From the NCBI RefSeq assembly GCF_000004075.3, contig NC_026659.2:30150272-30214271 (forward strand): 64,000 nt of DNA, given 5' to 3'. Both the position numbers and the translations under genes were made by a program. Below the pieces are notes generated by a model. The model was not told where the DNA came from and searched no databases. It worked only from the letters and a program-made list of their open reading frames with translations. The DNA is from Cucumis sativus. Lineage: Eukaryota > Streptophyta > Magnoliopsida > Cucurbitales > Cucurbitaceae. Shown piece by piece: positions 13,256 to 27,208 of this stretch; position 1 is the stretch's first letter; the number at the start of each line of letters is the position of its first letter.

Positions 13256-15384
13256 TTAAAGCACTTGTTTAAATAGAGTTGGAAAAAAGTTCGATTGGAA
13301 AAATAGCTTTTATGACATGTCATTTTCTCATTTGTTAATTATATATCATATGGATTTTTAATTATAAATGAGATAAAATAATTATTAATTTTCTTTATTT
13401 TAATCATGACCATTAGTGTAATAGGAAAAAAAAAGGATACTTGATTTGGTCAAGAACAGCTGCTCTTAATAGTGAGGAGACATGTTTTTTTCTTTCAAGT
13501 CTCTTCTCATATTTGGATAAATAACTTTTTGTTCTTTCTTTTATAAATAAAAAAAAAGGAATTATTAAACAATGAATTGATAATTAAAATAAAAATAAAA
13601 TGTAGTAATGTGATGATGGGTTAAAGATGAAAAAAAAACCCTAGGGGGAGGTGTGACCTACTGGTTGAAAATGGGGTGATTTACAACTCACCATAAGGCA
13701 AAAATAAAAAAGAAAAAAGAAAGCAATAATTCAGATGTACTAAATAAGGCAAATTTTAAAGAGGTTAAGAAATTTTTTTTTGTTTTCATGTAGCTGCTTG
13801 ATTGGTTTAATATAGAATTGAACAGCTATGTAATAAGTTGGCTTTTGAGCCTAATTTGTACTGTGGCCCCTAAATGAGTGTAAATGGGAGGATGGTTTTT
13901 GTGGGGCTATTACTGCCTAAAATATTATATATATATATACACACTTCAATTTTAATTTAATTTAATTTCCCCCTACTTTCCATATTATGTATATCGAGAC
14001 TTTCTATTTTTACTAAATTTGATTCAAATTTAAGTTGAGATTATTGTTACCATAGTCTCTGTGATCTCTTATGTGCTTGAAAAGATATGATACTTTATTG
14101 AATTATAATATTTTCAATTTTATTTTTATATATATTCACATATTATATATATGGAATTAGGGATTAAGAAACCCTAGCATATATACGCTCCCATTTTAAC
14201 ATAGTACTTCCAATTTTATTTTTAGCATGCGTGCTTCCGTATCTTTTTCTTTGATTGATGCACTTTTATTGGACGGAGGCGTGATTTGATAGTGTCGAAG
14301 AGATGTCAATCTAGTTGAGATATTCGGATGTGCTTACTGACGATCTCTAATTCTCTTTTTTTAAAAAAAAAAAATGAAAAGATGGTAATGTTAGGCCTCG
14401 ATGATATATAAGAAAGAAGAAAAGAAAGAAATTTATCTTATATGAAGCCTAGTCATGTATAGGTGTAACATGAGCTACAATCATGCATCTATTGTGCAAT
14501 GTCTTAAATATCACTAAATAAAATATCATCATATAACAATTTTTTAAAATCAAATTATTTTTGTTTTTTCTACAACGTAATATAGCGATTAGCTAAAGCT
14601 TAAAGTTGTACCTAACTATTGTTGTGACTAAATTAGTTAAGTTTTGTGATGAGGCCTCGTATAAATATTATGAGACCTAAGTTTAATTAAGAGCATTTAA
14701 TTTGTTAAAGTATTAAATCCTTCCAAAACTTAAACTCATTGCTAGTTAATTATTATTGATAATCTATTATTTATTTTTGGTAAGAATATATGATGGGCCC
14801 TCAACATATTTGAATTAATACATCATTTTTATATGTGTAGTATAAAAAGAAAATTGGTTTGTTTCATCCTAAATGTAGGCTAAATTCTCATTTTTGTCCT
14901 TAAAAATTAATCTAATTTGTTTCATATGATTTCTCAAATTCAATTATTGTCCTTCATCTTCACTACAATCCTTTCTAGTCAGACAAATTTGGTTTGCAGC
15001 TTAATTATTCCGAAATACCATAAATTTGAGCAAACAAAATGGCTTCTTTCATGTTTAATAATAATAGAGATGTTGTACAAACAAATATTATATGTTGTTG
15101 TAGTACATGCTACTTTTTTTTACTTCATCTAACTTTTTACAAAATATATAATACAATTATGCATGGTGTGTAGGTTAATTTGAATATAACTCAACTTATA
15201 TTAAAGTTTTATTATAACAACTTCAAGATAACATATTTGATTTTTTCCTACGTAAAAAATCAATTATAGTTTAGGAATGTATGTTTATATATAAAAAAAA
15301 ATCAATTATAGCTTCGGAATGTATGTATACCGTGATTGTTTATCATATATAAATATATTGAGATACGTTCATTTGTGTCTCTCC

Positions 15385-15580
15385 AACTACTCTCACTACA
15401 TTGTTCTCTACGACTTGGTTACACCATCTTACTTTGCTTGTCTTAATTAAGTTGCTTTTTAGGAGTGAAGACTATCCAATATATACTTTATTCTCACTCA
15501 CATATTTTTTAGAAATTTCTCCGGGAGATTCACCTAGCTAATATAGAATAATTGTTCAAAGGTAAAACACGTTTAATTAA
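15385..15580 (-). pseudogene. Second decayed segment related to the one at 11.3-11.5 kb
   Basis: By eye, the plus-strand sequence aligns with 11340-11515: CTTGTCTT, then GCTTYTAGGAGT, then TTCTCACTYAYAT, GATTCAYYTA and an AT-rich tail occur in the same order and spacing. The reverse strand gives ESPGEISKKYVSENK, matching ESLGNFCKKHISENK in the first segment, and is followed by stops. The family is not recognised. Confidence 0.3.
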
Positions 15581-16639
15581 CTTTGAAATTCATATGAGTA
15601 AGTCACGTAAAAGAAAGATGACACATTGTCGTCTATGTAGGATCTATTTGCAACGTTCTTTCTTTTTAATTATTTCTTTAACCATACTTTTATATTATCG
15701 AAATCTCTATCATTTGGACGTGTCTTGGTGTACCTCTACAATGCCATCATGTACCAACAATTTTGCATCTTCTTGTAAGCTTTTTTAGGGTTTGGAAAGA
15801 GTTCTTATTTCGACAAGTGTTTGTTGCTTTGCTTGTTGTGTGGCACCAAAAAAAACAGTGTCAAAATTTTAAAATTGGTTAGGACTTTGAAATGCTTTAG
15901 TAAAATATATATTACAAAGTTTATAAAAGTAGCATTCCACACACACACACACATATGTTAGTTTGCTTTGTTCATTTATTTTTTTAAAAGAAAGCCTACT
16001 CTCATATGATGATAGCTACCAATTCACATTAGAATCAATCCATCGAAGTACCCTCTCGGTCTCTCATATTATTGGTAGGCTAATTAATAATGTAATAGGT
16101 CAATTAAAATGTTCAATTCTCATTATGATTATATCAAGTTGACACATTATTTAATTTGTATAGATATTAATGCATGCATATTATTATTATTTTATTGAAG
16201 TATCATAATGAGTACTAATGTAAGCATAGTTTAATTTAATTGAGACTAACCTAATTTAGATATATATTATTGATTGAAAAGATCAGAAATTTGATTCTCC
16301 AAGAAAATGTAAATTAAATTTGTCTCTCATGACAATATAATATCCTTTGTTATTTGATTTTGATTAACAATCTTAATTTGGTAGCTTTTGTGTTCTTATA
16401 TATTGTTTGTATATATATGGGACCATCGCAAATATAATATAATAATAGATTCAAAACTAACATATGTAACCCAAGGTAAATGAATTATTTTTCAAATAAA
16501 TATAGCATTATTTAGATTCAATTTTTAGGAGTCTATTTATAGATCTCTTGTAGCATCTTCGATAGAAGTAATCTATTAGTATAGTAGAAAGTCTATTAAA
16601 TTGTAGTATCTGTACTACGAAATGGTCCAATATACGTGA

Positions 16640-16910
16640 ATCATCATAGATAGTTGAAAATATAACAATCAAATTCAAAATACAATATAGCAACACATTT
16701 TTATTAAAAAAATTGTAAATATAACAAAACAACGATATAAATTTTGTATATCTTATCAAATCAATAAAATTGTATAATCTATCAATATTATATTATTGGT
16801 AGATTTCTACCGTTGATAGATTTGTATGGTCTATCAATAATAGACCACCAACAATACGAGAGTCTATAAGTATAAGTCGACTTTTCTATATTTGCAATAT
16901 TTCTTTTAAA
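16640..16910. repeat. AT-rich dispersed repeat with TCTATCA/TGATAGA motifs
   Basis: Repeated inverted words (TCTATCAAT, TTGATAGATT, GGTCTATCAATAATAGACC) sit beside AAATATAACAAAA-type sequence. The same combination recurs near 19.5, 22.3, 22.8 and 32.5 kb. It looks like a miniature non-autonomous element, but exact ends and target duplications could not be fixed by eye. Confidence 0.4.
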
Positions 16911-19084
16911 TGTTGCTATCATTTTCGTTATTTTCGTTATTAAATCATTAACATCCCTCCCTCTTTCTTCGTATTAAACTCTAGTTCTCTCCCCATTAGT
17001 AAAAGTTAAAGTTATGTAAACTCCCCTTTATCCCTCCATATATCTTTTGCTTTTATACTAAACCAATGAATTTGATTGTATTTGACTCAATAATTAAAAT
17101 GTGTTCCTTAAAATTACTTTAGAAAATAGTTTACTATATAAAACTTTGTAGTTGCCTTCTTCAATACACACTTGAATTTACTTTAACTTAATTACATTAT
17201 TCAAGTCTTATTAAGGCCTTTTCAAGTCTTTATTTCACTGTTAAAAAAGCAAGTTGAACAACTTTTCATTAGAAAAATTAGATTGTGTTTTCAAAGTGAT
17301 TGGAGAGGAAAATTCTCATTACTTCTCTTCTTTCTTGTGAATTAAGATTTAACAACATTTCATTAGATTTAATACAAAAAGAATTGAAAATGACCCGATA
17401 AATGAACAATTATTTAGAATTTTTGATATGTTTTAGATTGATTTTCTAAGCATTTATAAAGATTGAAAGTCAATCCAAAGAGCATCTTTGGGTCAAAATA
17501 AAAATCGAACGAGTTTAAAAGTAAAAATAGTATAATTTTGATTTTTTCTTCTATGGATATATATATTTAAAAATATTTTACACATCTAATAAATAAAATC
17601 AGATCTAAAAACTTAACCCAACAATAAGTTTTTATAAAACCTAATTCAATACACATAAATTTAAACTTAAAAAGGAGTTTAGGGTTGGAAGGAATTATAA
17701 AGTAAAATTTAGAAAAAATGTTTTAAATGATAAAGATGTTGAAAATATTTATAAATACTAGTGAGATTTATTTTGGGTTGAAAAGTAAATTAAAATTTTA
17801 CTTTATTTTAGGATATTATTTATTTGTTATGGTCTTACCATATTTGAAAAGTTTCCTTTTAAAAGAAGAATAGGTGAGATAAAAATGTATGCATTGGAAC
17901 ATGAGAAAGGTAGTAAACCCCACATAGCAAATTAGCAAAGCAATTTGGATGTGATGACCCGTTGTGTTTGTTAAAGCTTATTAGTTGCTGACACACACAC
18001 ATTACCAAGATGTGAAACCACTATATAATAATACCTCATAAAGAAATATGTTTCCATCTATTCTTAGGCCAATCTTCATTATCCAAAGATCACATGTGAC
18101 ACTCTACTACTCTTCCAACAAATATACATTTTGATTCCCCCTCTTCACTCATATGTCAAAAGGCCAGTGTTCTTTTTCTTTTTTCATTCGATACTGCAAC
18201 ATCGTTTTTGGAACAATATTCAATCCCTATCTGCTTTAAAATAGAGCGAATAAAATCCCTTTTAAAAAAACTCTAGCAACTTGAGTACAAGTGTAGGAGA
18301 ATTTAGATAGTGTAACTTGATAAAAGGAAGAAGAAGGCAGTATGTGTAGATGATAATAAGAATCCAAATTGAAGACTACTCGCCAACATAAATCGAAGAA
18401 TAATGTAAAAGTGTTGTCTGTGATAGGCAAGGAGAGTGATACTGTGATACCAACTATGTAGGTAGTACAAATTTAGTAGGGGATAGAAGGGGGGCCCTAA
18501 CTTTCAACATTTCCTATATATGTTGAAGTGTTGTTTTCTAATAACATCTTCCTTCTAGGTGTTGTTTTAATTACAATTCTTCTCCACTCTCCGCTTCACA
18601 TTCTCCTTCATTGTTCATCACTTTCACATCTTTACATTTCTGTACATATTCATTTCTGTTTTTCTTTATTTAAATTACAGCTGTGTTTTAATTGTTTTCT
18701 CAATCAAAACAAATGGTCTATATATAAATTTTTTTTAAGGCATCTTTTACTATTTTAATTATTATGAAGAATGAGTATTTGTTGTTTAGAAAAAAATATC
18801 AATTATTGTGTTACCATGTGTCTTGTTTATTTATATAAGTGCTGGAAAATATTAAATTTCAATTAATAAGAAAGAAATAGACTCAATTTTAATTTAGAAT
18901 TAGCAAAAAGGACCCACTCAACACAAAGTAGAACTAAAAATAAAAATAGCAAAAATTAAAAACCAAATTGATTATAAACTAATGCAATTAAAATAAAATC
19001 AACCCATTGGTTTTGTTCTTTTAATGGACATTGGTTTGTATCCATTCTGTGTAAGTTGAGGAGTGAAATGAGTTTAGGGCTCGT

Positions 19085-19182
19085 TGGGCTATGTGATTGG
19101 CCTATTGGGCCATCTCATTGCCTTTTCTTTTATCTAATGCTTTGGGCCAAAAATGGCCACTAGTAAATGACATGAGGGCCCA
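19085..19182. promoter_or_regulatory. Cluster of TGGGCC/GGCCCA (site II-like) motifs
   Basis: TGGGCC occurs at 19106-19111 and 19143-19148, GGGCCCA at 19176-19182, and TTGGGCT just before. Site II (TGGGCY) elements mark plant promoters of translation and organelle genes. No gene is seen on either side, so this may be a promoter fragment or chance. Confidence 0.25.
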
Positions 19183-22100
19183 AGGTCCAATTTGTTTATC
19201 TAAAGAAATATGTGAGCCTTTCAATCATCCACACCTATTAACCATCTTATAATACTGAAAAATAACTTGAAACATGAAAATAAATACAATAACATAAGTT
19301 TGGATGCATACATAAAGCAAGATGAACATTAATGATTGAAGTTTACTAGTACATAAATTAGTAAAATCTTAGTCCACTAATACTATTTGCATAGTAAAAT
19401 CTATCCAACTTTGGTACAAAGTCCTAAAAAAATCATCTCCACCTATAAGAAAAATGATTTTGGAATGATTGAAGTGTGTTAGTATTTAGACTTTTGTTAT
19501 TGATAAACATATATCATATTGATAGAATTCTATATGTATTAAATTTTATCACTATCTATTTGCTAAACTTCTATTGCTAATAATTTAATTAGTTAAATTA
19601 TAGACTTTTAATGTTATTAGGGCTATATTTATATTATCAATATCTCCCATTTAATAGAATAGACTTGTACTGGTTGATACAATTATACATATGTATTGAA
19701 GTGTTAGTAGTAACTATCACTTGGAGTGTGTTCAACTCATAGGGTTGGTAACCATTGTTTGAGTTTAGGGTGCAAAGTTGTGTTTGGTTGAATTATGTGT
19801 GTATGTATATATATGTTGCTATAACTTTTTGTTCTACCATTCAACTACATGAGTACTTTTCAAAAAAATTTAAAACTCATTTAAGATGTAAATTCAACAA
19901 ATAAAAATATATTTTACACTTTTCTACATGTAACATACAAAATATTTAATGTAGTTTAATGTATTGAGTTGAAGAACTCTAAAACATATTTTCCATAAGT
20001 GATTGAGTTAGAATTTGGAGTTGGTCGTCTGAGGTGATCTTTTTCGAATATGGTTGCCTTAGGTTAACGTCAATGTTGGTCATCAAAGGTGGTTGTTCTT
20101 GAAGTTGATCATCGTCAAAATTGTCATTAGATTTAGATGTTAAAGCCTTATGTAGATCGTTGGAGTTGATTGAGTGGAAATGCTCAACAGAGTGCAACAT
20201 CGACATTCCTTGGCAATGGTGGATGAGTGAAGTAATTGAAAACATTAGAGGGATGATGGTATCGTTAGTTGAATTGGTAATCAAAATAATGAACTCAACT
20301 AAAGTGAGTGGAGGGAAGTATAAGGTGAATTATGTTTACCTACTAAACTCAACTCTGATGTTGTTGATAAAGAAGACGATGTATAATATTTTTTGGTTGG
20401 AAAAAACAATCATTAACACACTTCCAACAAGAATTAGGATGCGTTAGATTGACTGTTAGACAAGTTGGAATCTCTCACTTTATTTTGAGTAGAGATAAAG
20501 GGGGAATGGAGAGAGGAAACATAGAAAAAGAAAAAGGATAATTTGGTTGCTTAATGTTGTAGAAGGAGAAAGAGTAAAGAGTAAAGAGTAAAGAGGGAGG
20601 AGAGGTAAGTAAGTAGGCAGAGAGAGAGAGGGAGAGATGCGGTTGTAATGTGTTAGGACCACAGCATTTACAAAATGCCCTAATTTTATGCTCCATATTA
20701 TCATTATTATTATTATTATTGTGGTCCTTTCAATTCCCCATTGCATTAATGCCTCACCCATTGCCTTCCTTACACATTTCTTCCCTTTTCCTTTCACTTC
20801 TATCTCTTCTTCTTCTTCTTCCTCTTCAATTTTCCCCCTTTTCCTTTTTCAAATCATTCTAATCCCTTTCAATTTTTTTTTATTCAATTTCAGAACAAAT
20901 GCTTCCCCTTTCAAATTTTACTTTTATCCTCCCGCCTTACATCCATATGCCTTCAAATCCTTTCAATAAAAGAATATGCTCACCACCTTCTCTAATAATA
21001 TCAAACCAACACTTTAACTCTATACTTCAACTACATAATATCATACCATTCTACTAAATTCTGCCATCTCTAACTATTCTAATCCTGGCCGTTCAACTCA
21101 CCATGACTACCCACCTCTAAATTAATTTACTATGTGTTTTTTTAACATCCAAATGTTGAACAATTAGGCGGTGGCTCAAACACACTAATAATAAATATTT
21201 TTAAAAAAAGAATTCATTAACTAGAAAAGAAAGGGTGAGGAGTAGGTAGGTAAAACATTAATTCCCAATTATTTCAAACACCCAACTTTTTTAATTCAAG
21301 TTTGACTAAGGAAAGGAAAAAAAAGTTAACTTTTTTCTCTTTTTTTTCGTTGGGAGTTGCTATTATACATATACAATTATCAACGTGTGTTTGAAATACA
21401 TTTTTAAGTAAGTCGTGGTAGAGAAAAATTAGAATGTTTGACAAATACTAAAAACAGATTTTGAAATGTCGTATTTTAAACCACTTTTATTCAAAGAGTT
21501 TAAATAAAAGAAAACGCTTCCTTTTTAAGCCAATTCAAGGAAGCCCTAAATCAAAGAACGCAACAACCAAATTATTGAAATAAGATGGCTTGGAGTTAGG
21601 GTTATTGTGTTTGTACGGTACATTAAGATATTATAACAAATATTATATAGCATAAATCTACCCTTCAATAATTTTCAATAATGTTTTCAATAATAATTCA
21701 ATCCCTATTCAGTATATCATTCATTTGTACATGTTAAATAAGAAAATGTGATATTCATAATATTGTTTTCTTCATCAATTTGAAAAAAAATAAAAACTAT
21801 TAATTATTAAATATATATATATATATATATGCACTTTTTGAATGATACAATCAATCAATATTAATAATTTAACAATTCATTTGTATGATATATTTTAAAT
21901 AATGATCCAATTCTATAATTCATTATAAACAATTTATTTTTTCATGAAATTTGTCATCTTTGATACAAGCAATATATATGAATAAGTGTTGCTTCAATTA
22001 TTATATACAAAAAATAAGTAACTCTAAATTTTAGGTTGGTTATTGAATTCTATTGAATGATTAATTAAAACACGTACGACCCAAAAAGTACGTGTCATTT

Positions 22101-25100
22101 TTAGTGACATCGATAGAATATGAATATTTTTCTATATTTCGTAAATATTTTCAACAATTTTACCATTTACAATAGTTTTAAAATGTTATTAAGAAAAAAA
22201 TTAAAATTAAATACAAAAGTTATCAATTTAAAAATTAATGTTGGTAGAATGTGTTCTTTTGAATTGATTATAGAACAAAAATGCTTTTATAATTATTTGA
22301 ATAATTATTAATATAACAATGTTTCAAAAAGATTTTACAATATAGTAGAATCTATCTATTATAAATTGTATAAGATAGGGTTTAATAGTTGAATCTTTTT
22401 TTCTTTTGGTTATAATATCTACTAATATTATGTGTATATATATATATATATATGATATTTTTATTAAATTGAAATTAGAGAAATTAGGTTAGAGAAAATT
22501 AAGCAAAATTAGTAGGACCAATAATGAGACAAAAGAAAGTGTCATTTTTTAATGCTACTTTAGGTTGATGATAAGCTCTCTTCCATTAGAATCCAATGAA
22601 AATAGACTAATGCTTCTTCAAATGGCCATAAATACATATAGTGACATTCATTATTTGTTTTCACTAATTCTCCAAATCAATCAAATTGATAAACTTCACA
22701 TCAATTCATTAAACTCTAAACTCCTACATGGCTTCTTCCTCTCCACCATTTTTCTACCTACAAGGGAACTCTTTTTATTTCCTAATCATAATTCATTTGT
22801 TAAAAAAAAAAATAACAGTATCGATAGAAAATATTTACAAATATAACAAAATAATAGTCTATGGTGATAGATTGTTTTTTGAATTATTGTGATCTAAGAT
22901 TAATTATTTTACATTATATGTAGATATATAGTATTAGAAAAAGAGATTTTTGTATCCTAATTATTAAGGAGTTGAGCTATTTTTATCAATATAATAGTTG
23001 AAATTGACAAGTTGTGAATTATTTTATAGTTGGCATCTAATAAGTTTAAAGGTTCAGCTTTTAAATCATAGATTAAGTGTCCATTTTTGCTATAGTCTAA
23101 TGTTTTGAGACAGAAAAGACAGCTAAACAAAATTGCACACATTTTATTTACCTAATTAAGCTAACACCTCTAATTATTCTATCCCTAACATAACTTAATT
23201 TCAACCCCTCCAAAAAAATAAAAATAAAAAGTTTAATTACTATTAACTTTACATATCCCATTCATCATTCTTTACACTTTGCCTTTTTGTTAATTCTCTA
23301 CTGCCTATGATTGTATCGAAAACCTCCACTCCTACGGTGTGAACGAAATAATAGCAAATAGATTACTCAAATTAATTGATATAAAAATATCACGGTTCAT
23401 TCTGAATTCCAGAAATTTTGTTGATACGCTTAAACCTGGATCTAGATCAGGATGGTGGTGAATGTGGGCGGTTGAAAACGAAAACAAACCCTTAAAAGAA
23501 AATAATAAAATTAGGTTTGTAATAATTAACGTGAAAAAGCTTCAAACTTTATAGAAATTATTACAATCACATATGATAATTCTCTCTCACAAATCAATTA
23601 TATGAGCATTTTCTTAAAACTTTTACACTGTTTACACACTTTGTTGTCACTGTCACACACCTAGAGTATAGAAAAACGAATTTTGGTCAATACACTCGAA
23701 TTTAAATGTTGTTAATTAATTGTGTGACCGTTTGAAACGACTGAATACACATATGTATATATGTTCCTTTTATAGTGTAATTAACACACTCTATATTGGT
23801 TTGAATTTTGAAGTCAAAATATGGAGTAGAAGAAACATGTAGTAATCCCATATAATTGATAGGTGTAGTAGCCTAGAGTCTTTCACACAACTCATAAAAA
23901 GTACATAGGTAATACCATTCATAAAGCCTTGTATTGTGACAAATGAGTCATGCAGGTCCCAATATCTTTATACTCTAAAAAGATATTTCAATTCTTTTTT
24001 TTTTTTCCTTTTCTCTTTTATGAAATATTTATTCAATTTAATTATTATATCATTAATTCAACCAACCATTTCAATTCTCCCTCTCATACTTTTTGTTCCA
24101 AATCTATGAAATTTTTTTAAAAAAATAAAACATGGAGCTATAAAGAGATTAAAAAACACACAAAAGCTATCAAGTTTTATAGGGAAAGTATTTTGAACTA
24201 GTCTTCATTGTGACACTTTTTTTTTTCATTGTTCCTCATCCATCTAATAATTATAAATGTGATCATAACAAGGTATAAGTCATATTTTCATTAATTATTT
24301 CAAGTAAAAAAAAAGAATAATTAAAGAATCAACTCTATCTATCACCTTATCATGACAATAAAGAACTTAATTCAAAATAAAAATTCAACCCCCTAAATAA
24401 TGGAATTTAATTAAGTTAATAAATTTATACAAAAAGAAGAAAAGAAAAAGAATTGTTCAATAAGCAACCAAATTCAAACTATTTATTTTTCTTTTTCTTT
24501 TTTTGTGTGTAAAATTGGCAAAATTACTTTAAACTTTATGTAATTAAATATTAATGATATACAAAAGAGGAATGCTTCCCATTAAAGGAAAGTGGGATTA
24601 AATTAAAGAAAGGGGAAGAATTTGTAGAATTAATAACACATGCAAAAAGGGTAATTCGATTATGATGATTATTATATTAAATCTAAAAGCATTATAATTA
24701 ATTATTCTAATCACTTTCTTTAAATATTAAATGATGTACTATTTACACATGCCCCTTTCCACTTTGCTTCTTTAAACAAAAAAAAAACAATAATATAAAG
24801 TACGACCAATGATTGAAAACAGTAAATTTAAAATTAAAATACAAAACCCTCCTTACTTAATTATTATAATTATACATTAATGTAATACATAATCTTTGAT
24901 AAATGTGCATAAAATCTAATGTTTTAGGCAATATTCTACTTTTTGCTGCTTTCTTCGAGACAGAAGATAAGAGGGAAAAGAAAATCTTTTGGTGTTTGTG
25001 ATTAGATGTTAGATTCATTAATTTCATAGTTTAGAGTGGATTAATAGATAGATTAAGGAGGAAAATAAAGTAATTAATAAGGATTAATGATTGATTAATG

Positions 25101-25320
25101 TTTTTTTTTACTCCTCTCTCTGTTCTTAATTAATAATTTCATCTCAGTAGTCACCTCTTAATTCATTAAATTCAACACTAAACTAAAAAATTAAAAAAAG
25201 AAAAGAAAAAGAAAAGAAAAAAAAAAGAGAGAAAAACTAGAGCTACCTAGCTTGGATTTCCGTATCAGGGGATGATGATGATGGAGTTTTTATTAATTAA
25301 TTACTTGGGAGAAGAGCAGA

Positions 25321-26244
25321 TCAAGAAGAAGAAGATGACCCATTTGAGCCAATATGCATATGTAAGCCTCCATCTGGTTCATCTTCATGATTGTTGACGG
25401 TGGCGATGGCGGCGGCGACGGTGGCAATGGCGGTGGCGGTTGCGTCGCCATTGGAATCAGGCTTTTTTCCCATGGTGTTCTTGTTGTTATGCATCCAAAC
25501 TTTAAGAACCCCTCTTTCAACTCCAACTTGATTACAAAAATCTCGAACCAAATCTTCATCTCGTTTCTGCATTTTCCATCCCACCCGTTCGGCGAAATCC
25601 AGCATTTTCTCCTTCTGTTCGTTACTAAATTTCGTCCGAAACCGTTTCCGGGTGTTCGGACTCACCGTCGGCACCGAATTATTCCCCTGAGTGTGATTTT
25701 CCGGAGGACGACCCGACAAGCCAGCGGAAAGCGCTAATAACATATGTGGCGCAGATGGGTAATAGGAAGACGAGATTGGGGGAGGAGATGCGGAATTGGG
25801 GCTTCGGTTACCGGCGAGTGGCGGTGGGGGTGGGTGGTGACGGTGGTGAGGTTGATACTCAATAACATGAGTTGGGGCTGTATTGATAGCTAAAGTTGAA
25901 ATTGGATCTTCAGGATCGCGGCGGTGGAAATTGCGGTGACAGCCACAAGCGGCGCATCTAAGGGAAGTGGGATCGGAGGGTGTAGCGGAAGGGGAAGGCA
26001 TAAATTCGCCACATCCATCCAAGGCGTGAGCTCCTAAAGTGGCGGCATGATTTTTGAGACATTCTTTGTAAGAAACAACAACCGTGGAGGAGGGTGGGCG
26101 ATGGTGGTGATGGTGATTGTGGTGGTGGCGCTTGAGAACGCCGTTGGTGAAAGACGGTGGGATCTTAGTCGGAGTATCGGAGTCAGGGTCGGGGGATTTA
26201 GTGTTATTACTACTAGTAGTGATGGGAGCTGGGGCTAAATCCAT
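25321..26244 (-). CDS. Zinc finger-homeodomain protein (ZHD9/ZHD10-like)
   Basis: The gene has one coding exon of 307 residues, as is usual for this family. The first ATG ([10 protein letters not shown]) is chosen; the frame stays open two codons upstream without another ATG. A His-rich stretch (about 40-48) precedes the ZF-HD dimerisation zinc finger at about 58-110 ([32 protein letters not shown]). A Pro/His linker follows ([22 protein letters not shown]), then the homeodomain at about 199-261 ([27 protein letters not shown]). The PHHRHHPP and PISSSY linker words are those of the ZHD9/ZHD10 branch. The protein acts in the nucleus as a homo- or heterodimer; family roles include development and stress response. 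The C-terminus is Ala/Thr-rich and ends in Ser. Upstream is a CT-rich leader with a predicted 5' UTR intron. A MIF gene, a likely binding partner, lies 12 kb away on the same strand. Confidence 0.95.
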   Translation of the reverse strand: MDLAPAPITTSSNNTKSPDPDSDTPTKIPPSFTNGVLKRHHHNHHHHHRPPSSTVVVSYKECLKNHAATLGAHALDGCGEFMPSPSATPSDPTSLRCAACGCHRNFHRRDPEDPISTLAINTAPTHVIEYQPHHRHHPPPPPLAGNRSPNSASPPPISSSYYPSAPHMLLALSAGLSGRPPENHTQGNNSVPTVSPNTRKRFRTKFSNEQKEKMLDFAERVGWKMQKRDEDLVRDFCNQVGVERGVLKVWMHNNKNTMGKKPDSNGDATATAIATVAAAIATVNNHEDEPDGGLHMHIGSNGSSSSS

Positions 26245-26268
26245 GGGCACTATCTCTCAAAAACCACA

Positions 26269-26368
26269 CTAAAAAGAAATAAAAAAGGGGGGCGGGGGGT
26301 GGGTTTCTTTAAAAATTCAAAATTAAAGAAACACAACAACTAGAAATAAAATTGAGGAAAAGATTAAC
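26269..26368 (-). other. Predicted 5' UTR intron of the ZHD gene
   Basis: On the minus strand a donor CAG|GTTAAT ends at 26368 and a pyrimidine-rich acceptor TTCTTTTTAG ends at 26269, 24 bases before the start codon. ZHD genes often carry a leader intron. The intron contains a G-rich run on the plus strand (26287-26303). No transcript data support this yet. Confidence 0.4.
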
Positions 26369-26406
26369 CTGTCTGTAAAAATTAAGATCCTTACTCATTA
26401 CTTCTC

Positions 26407-26460
26407 TGGTGAAGAAGAAGAAGAAGAGGAAGAAGAAGAAGAAAAGAAGAAGAAGAAAGA
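26407..26460. repeat. GAA/AAG-rich tract in the ZHD leader
   Basis: Imperfect GAA repeats on the plus strand; on the sense (minus) strand this is a CTT-rich 5' leader, common in plant genes. Confidence 0.7.
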
Positions 26461-27066
26461 AAGGGAGTAAGAGAAAACAGAGAAAAAGGGGAAGGAGATA
26501 ATAAAAATATTTTTATTTTAAGATTTATTATTATTTGTGGTGGTGCTTTGTTAACCCAATTCTTTTCAATTTAACCCTAGTTATAATCTGTGGTTAAGTT
26601 GGGTGGACCCACATTGAGGATAGTTGTTGCATGTGTAATAAATATACCTCAATTCAACCACTGAGTAGTAGCAACTAGCAAGTAATGTTTCCATTTTATT
26701 ACTTTTCTGCTTAATTTTGATTCAATCACTCAGAATTCTGACTTATTAATTTATTATTCTTTTTATTTTAAAAAAAATATATTATTAAAAGGTTATTTGC
26801 AAGGTTTAAATGTAATTTGTAGAACAAAATTGAATCTAAATGGTTGGATATGAATATGAGGATGAGATTAGGATAATACATTTGAAGCTCATTTCTTCAA
26901 TATATATTTCATTCTGGGAATAATGAATATTTGGACAATTATGAATGGGTCAGGAGTGAGTTGACCCGAGAATTATATAATAAATAAAGGAAAAAGAATT
27001 GAAATTTTAACTATAGGGTGATGGAGGGAGGACCAGAGACAATACACTGCAAACCCATGTTAATTT

Positions 27067-27070
<4 letters not shown>

Positions 27071-27101
<31 letters not shown>
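27071..27101. repeat. (TC)n microsatellite
   Basis: Fifteen uninterrupted TC units. Confidence 0.92.
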
Positions 27102-27107
<6 letters not shown>

Positions 27108-27176
27108 ATTTATTTTAAATTTTGGCAACTTGCTTCTAGGACTGGACCGCTTTTAAAGTAACTTTCTTTTCTTCTC

Positions 27177-27208
<32 letters not shown>

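Larger units (their letters stand above)
13071..25320. other. Long AT-rich intergenic region with repeats
   Basis: No intact gene is supported over 12.2 kb. It holds the MIF promoter side, a decayed segment at 15385-15580, a 42-base imperfect direct repeat near 15255-15338, copies of an AT-rich TCTATCA/TGATAGA repeat family (about 16.64-16.91, 19.48-19.70, 22.28-22.40 and 22.80-22.88 kb), a cluster of TGGGCC motifs at 19085-19182, a region of degenerate GATCGTTGGAGTTG-like units near 20.0-20.2 kb, and pyrimidine-rich tracts at 20.47-20.95 kb. Open frames in those tracts are low-complexity. Confidence 0.6.

Noticed and set aside
19979-20447. Open frames of about 100 codons on both strands
   Set aside because: The sequence shows degenerate GATCGTTGGAGTTG-like internal repetition, more like a repeat than a gene.
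20475-20969. Several overlapping open frames of 70-105 codons
   Set aside because: They translate pyrimidine or purine tracts (Ser/Leu/Pro/Ile runs) with no domain, and occur on both strands at once.
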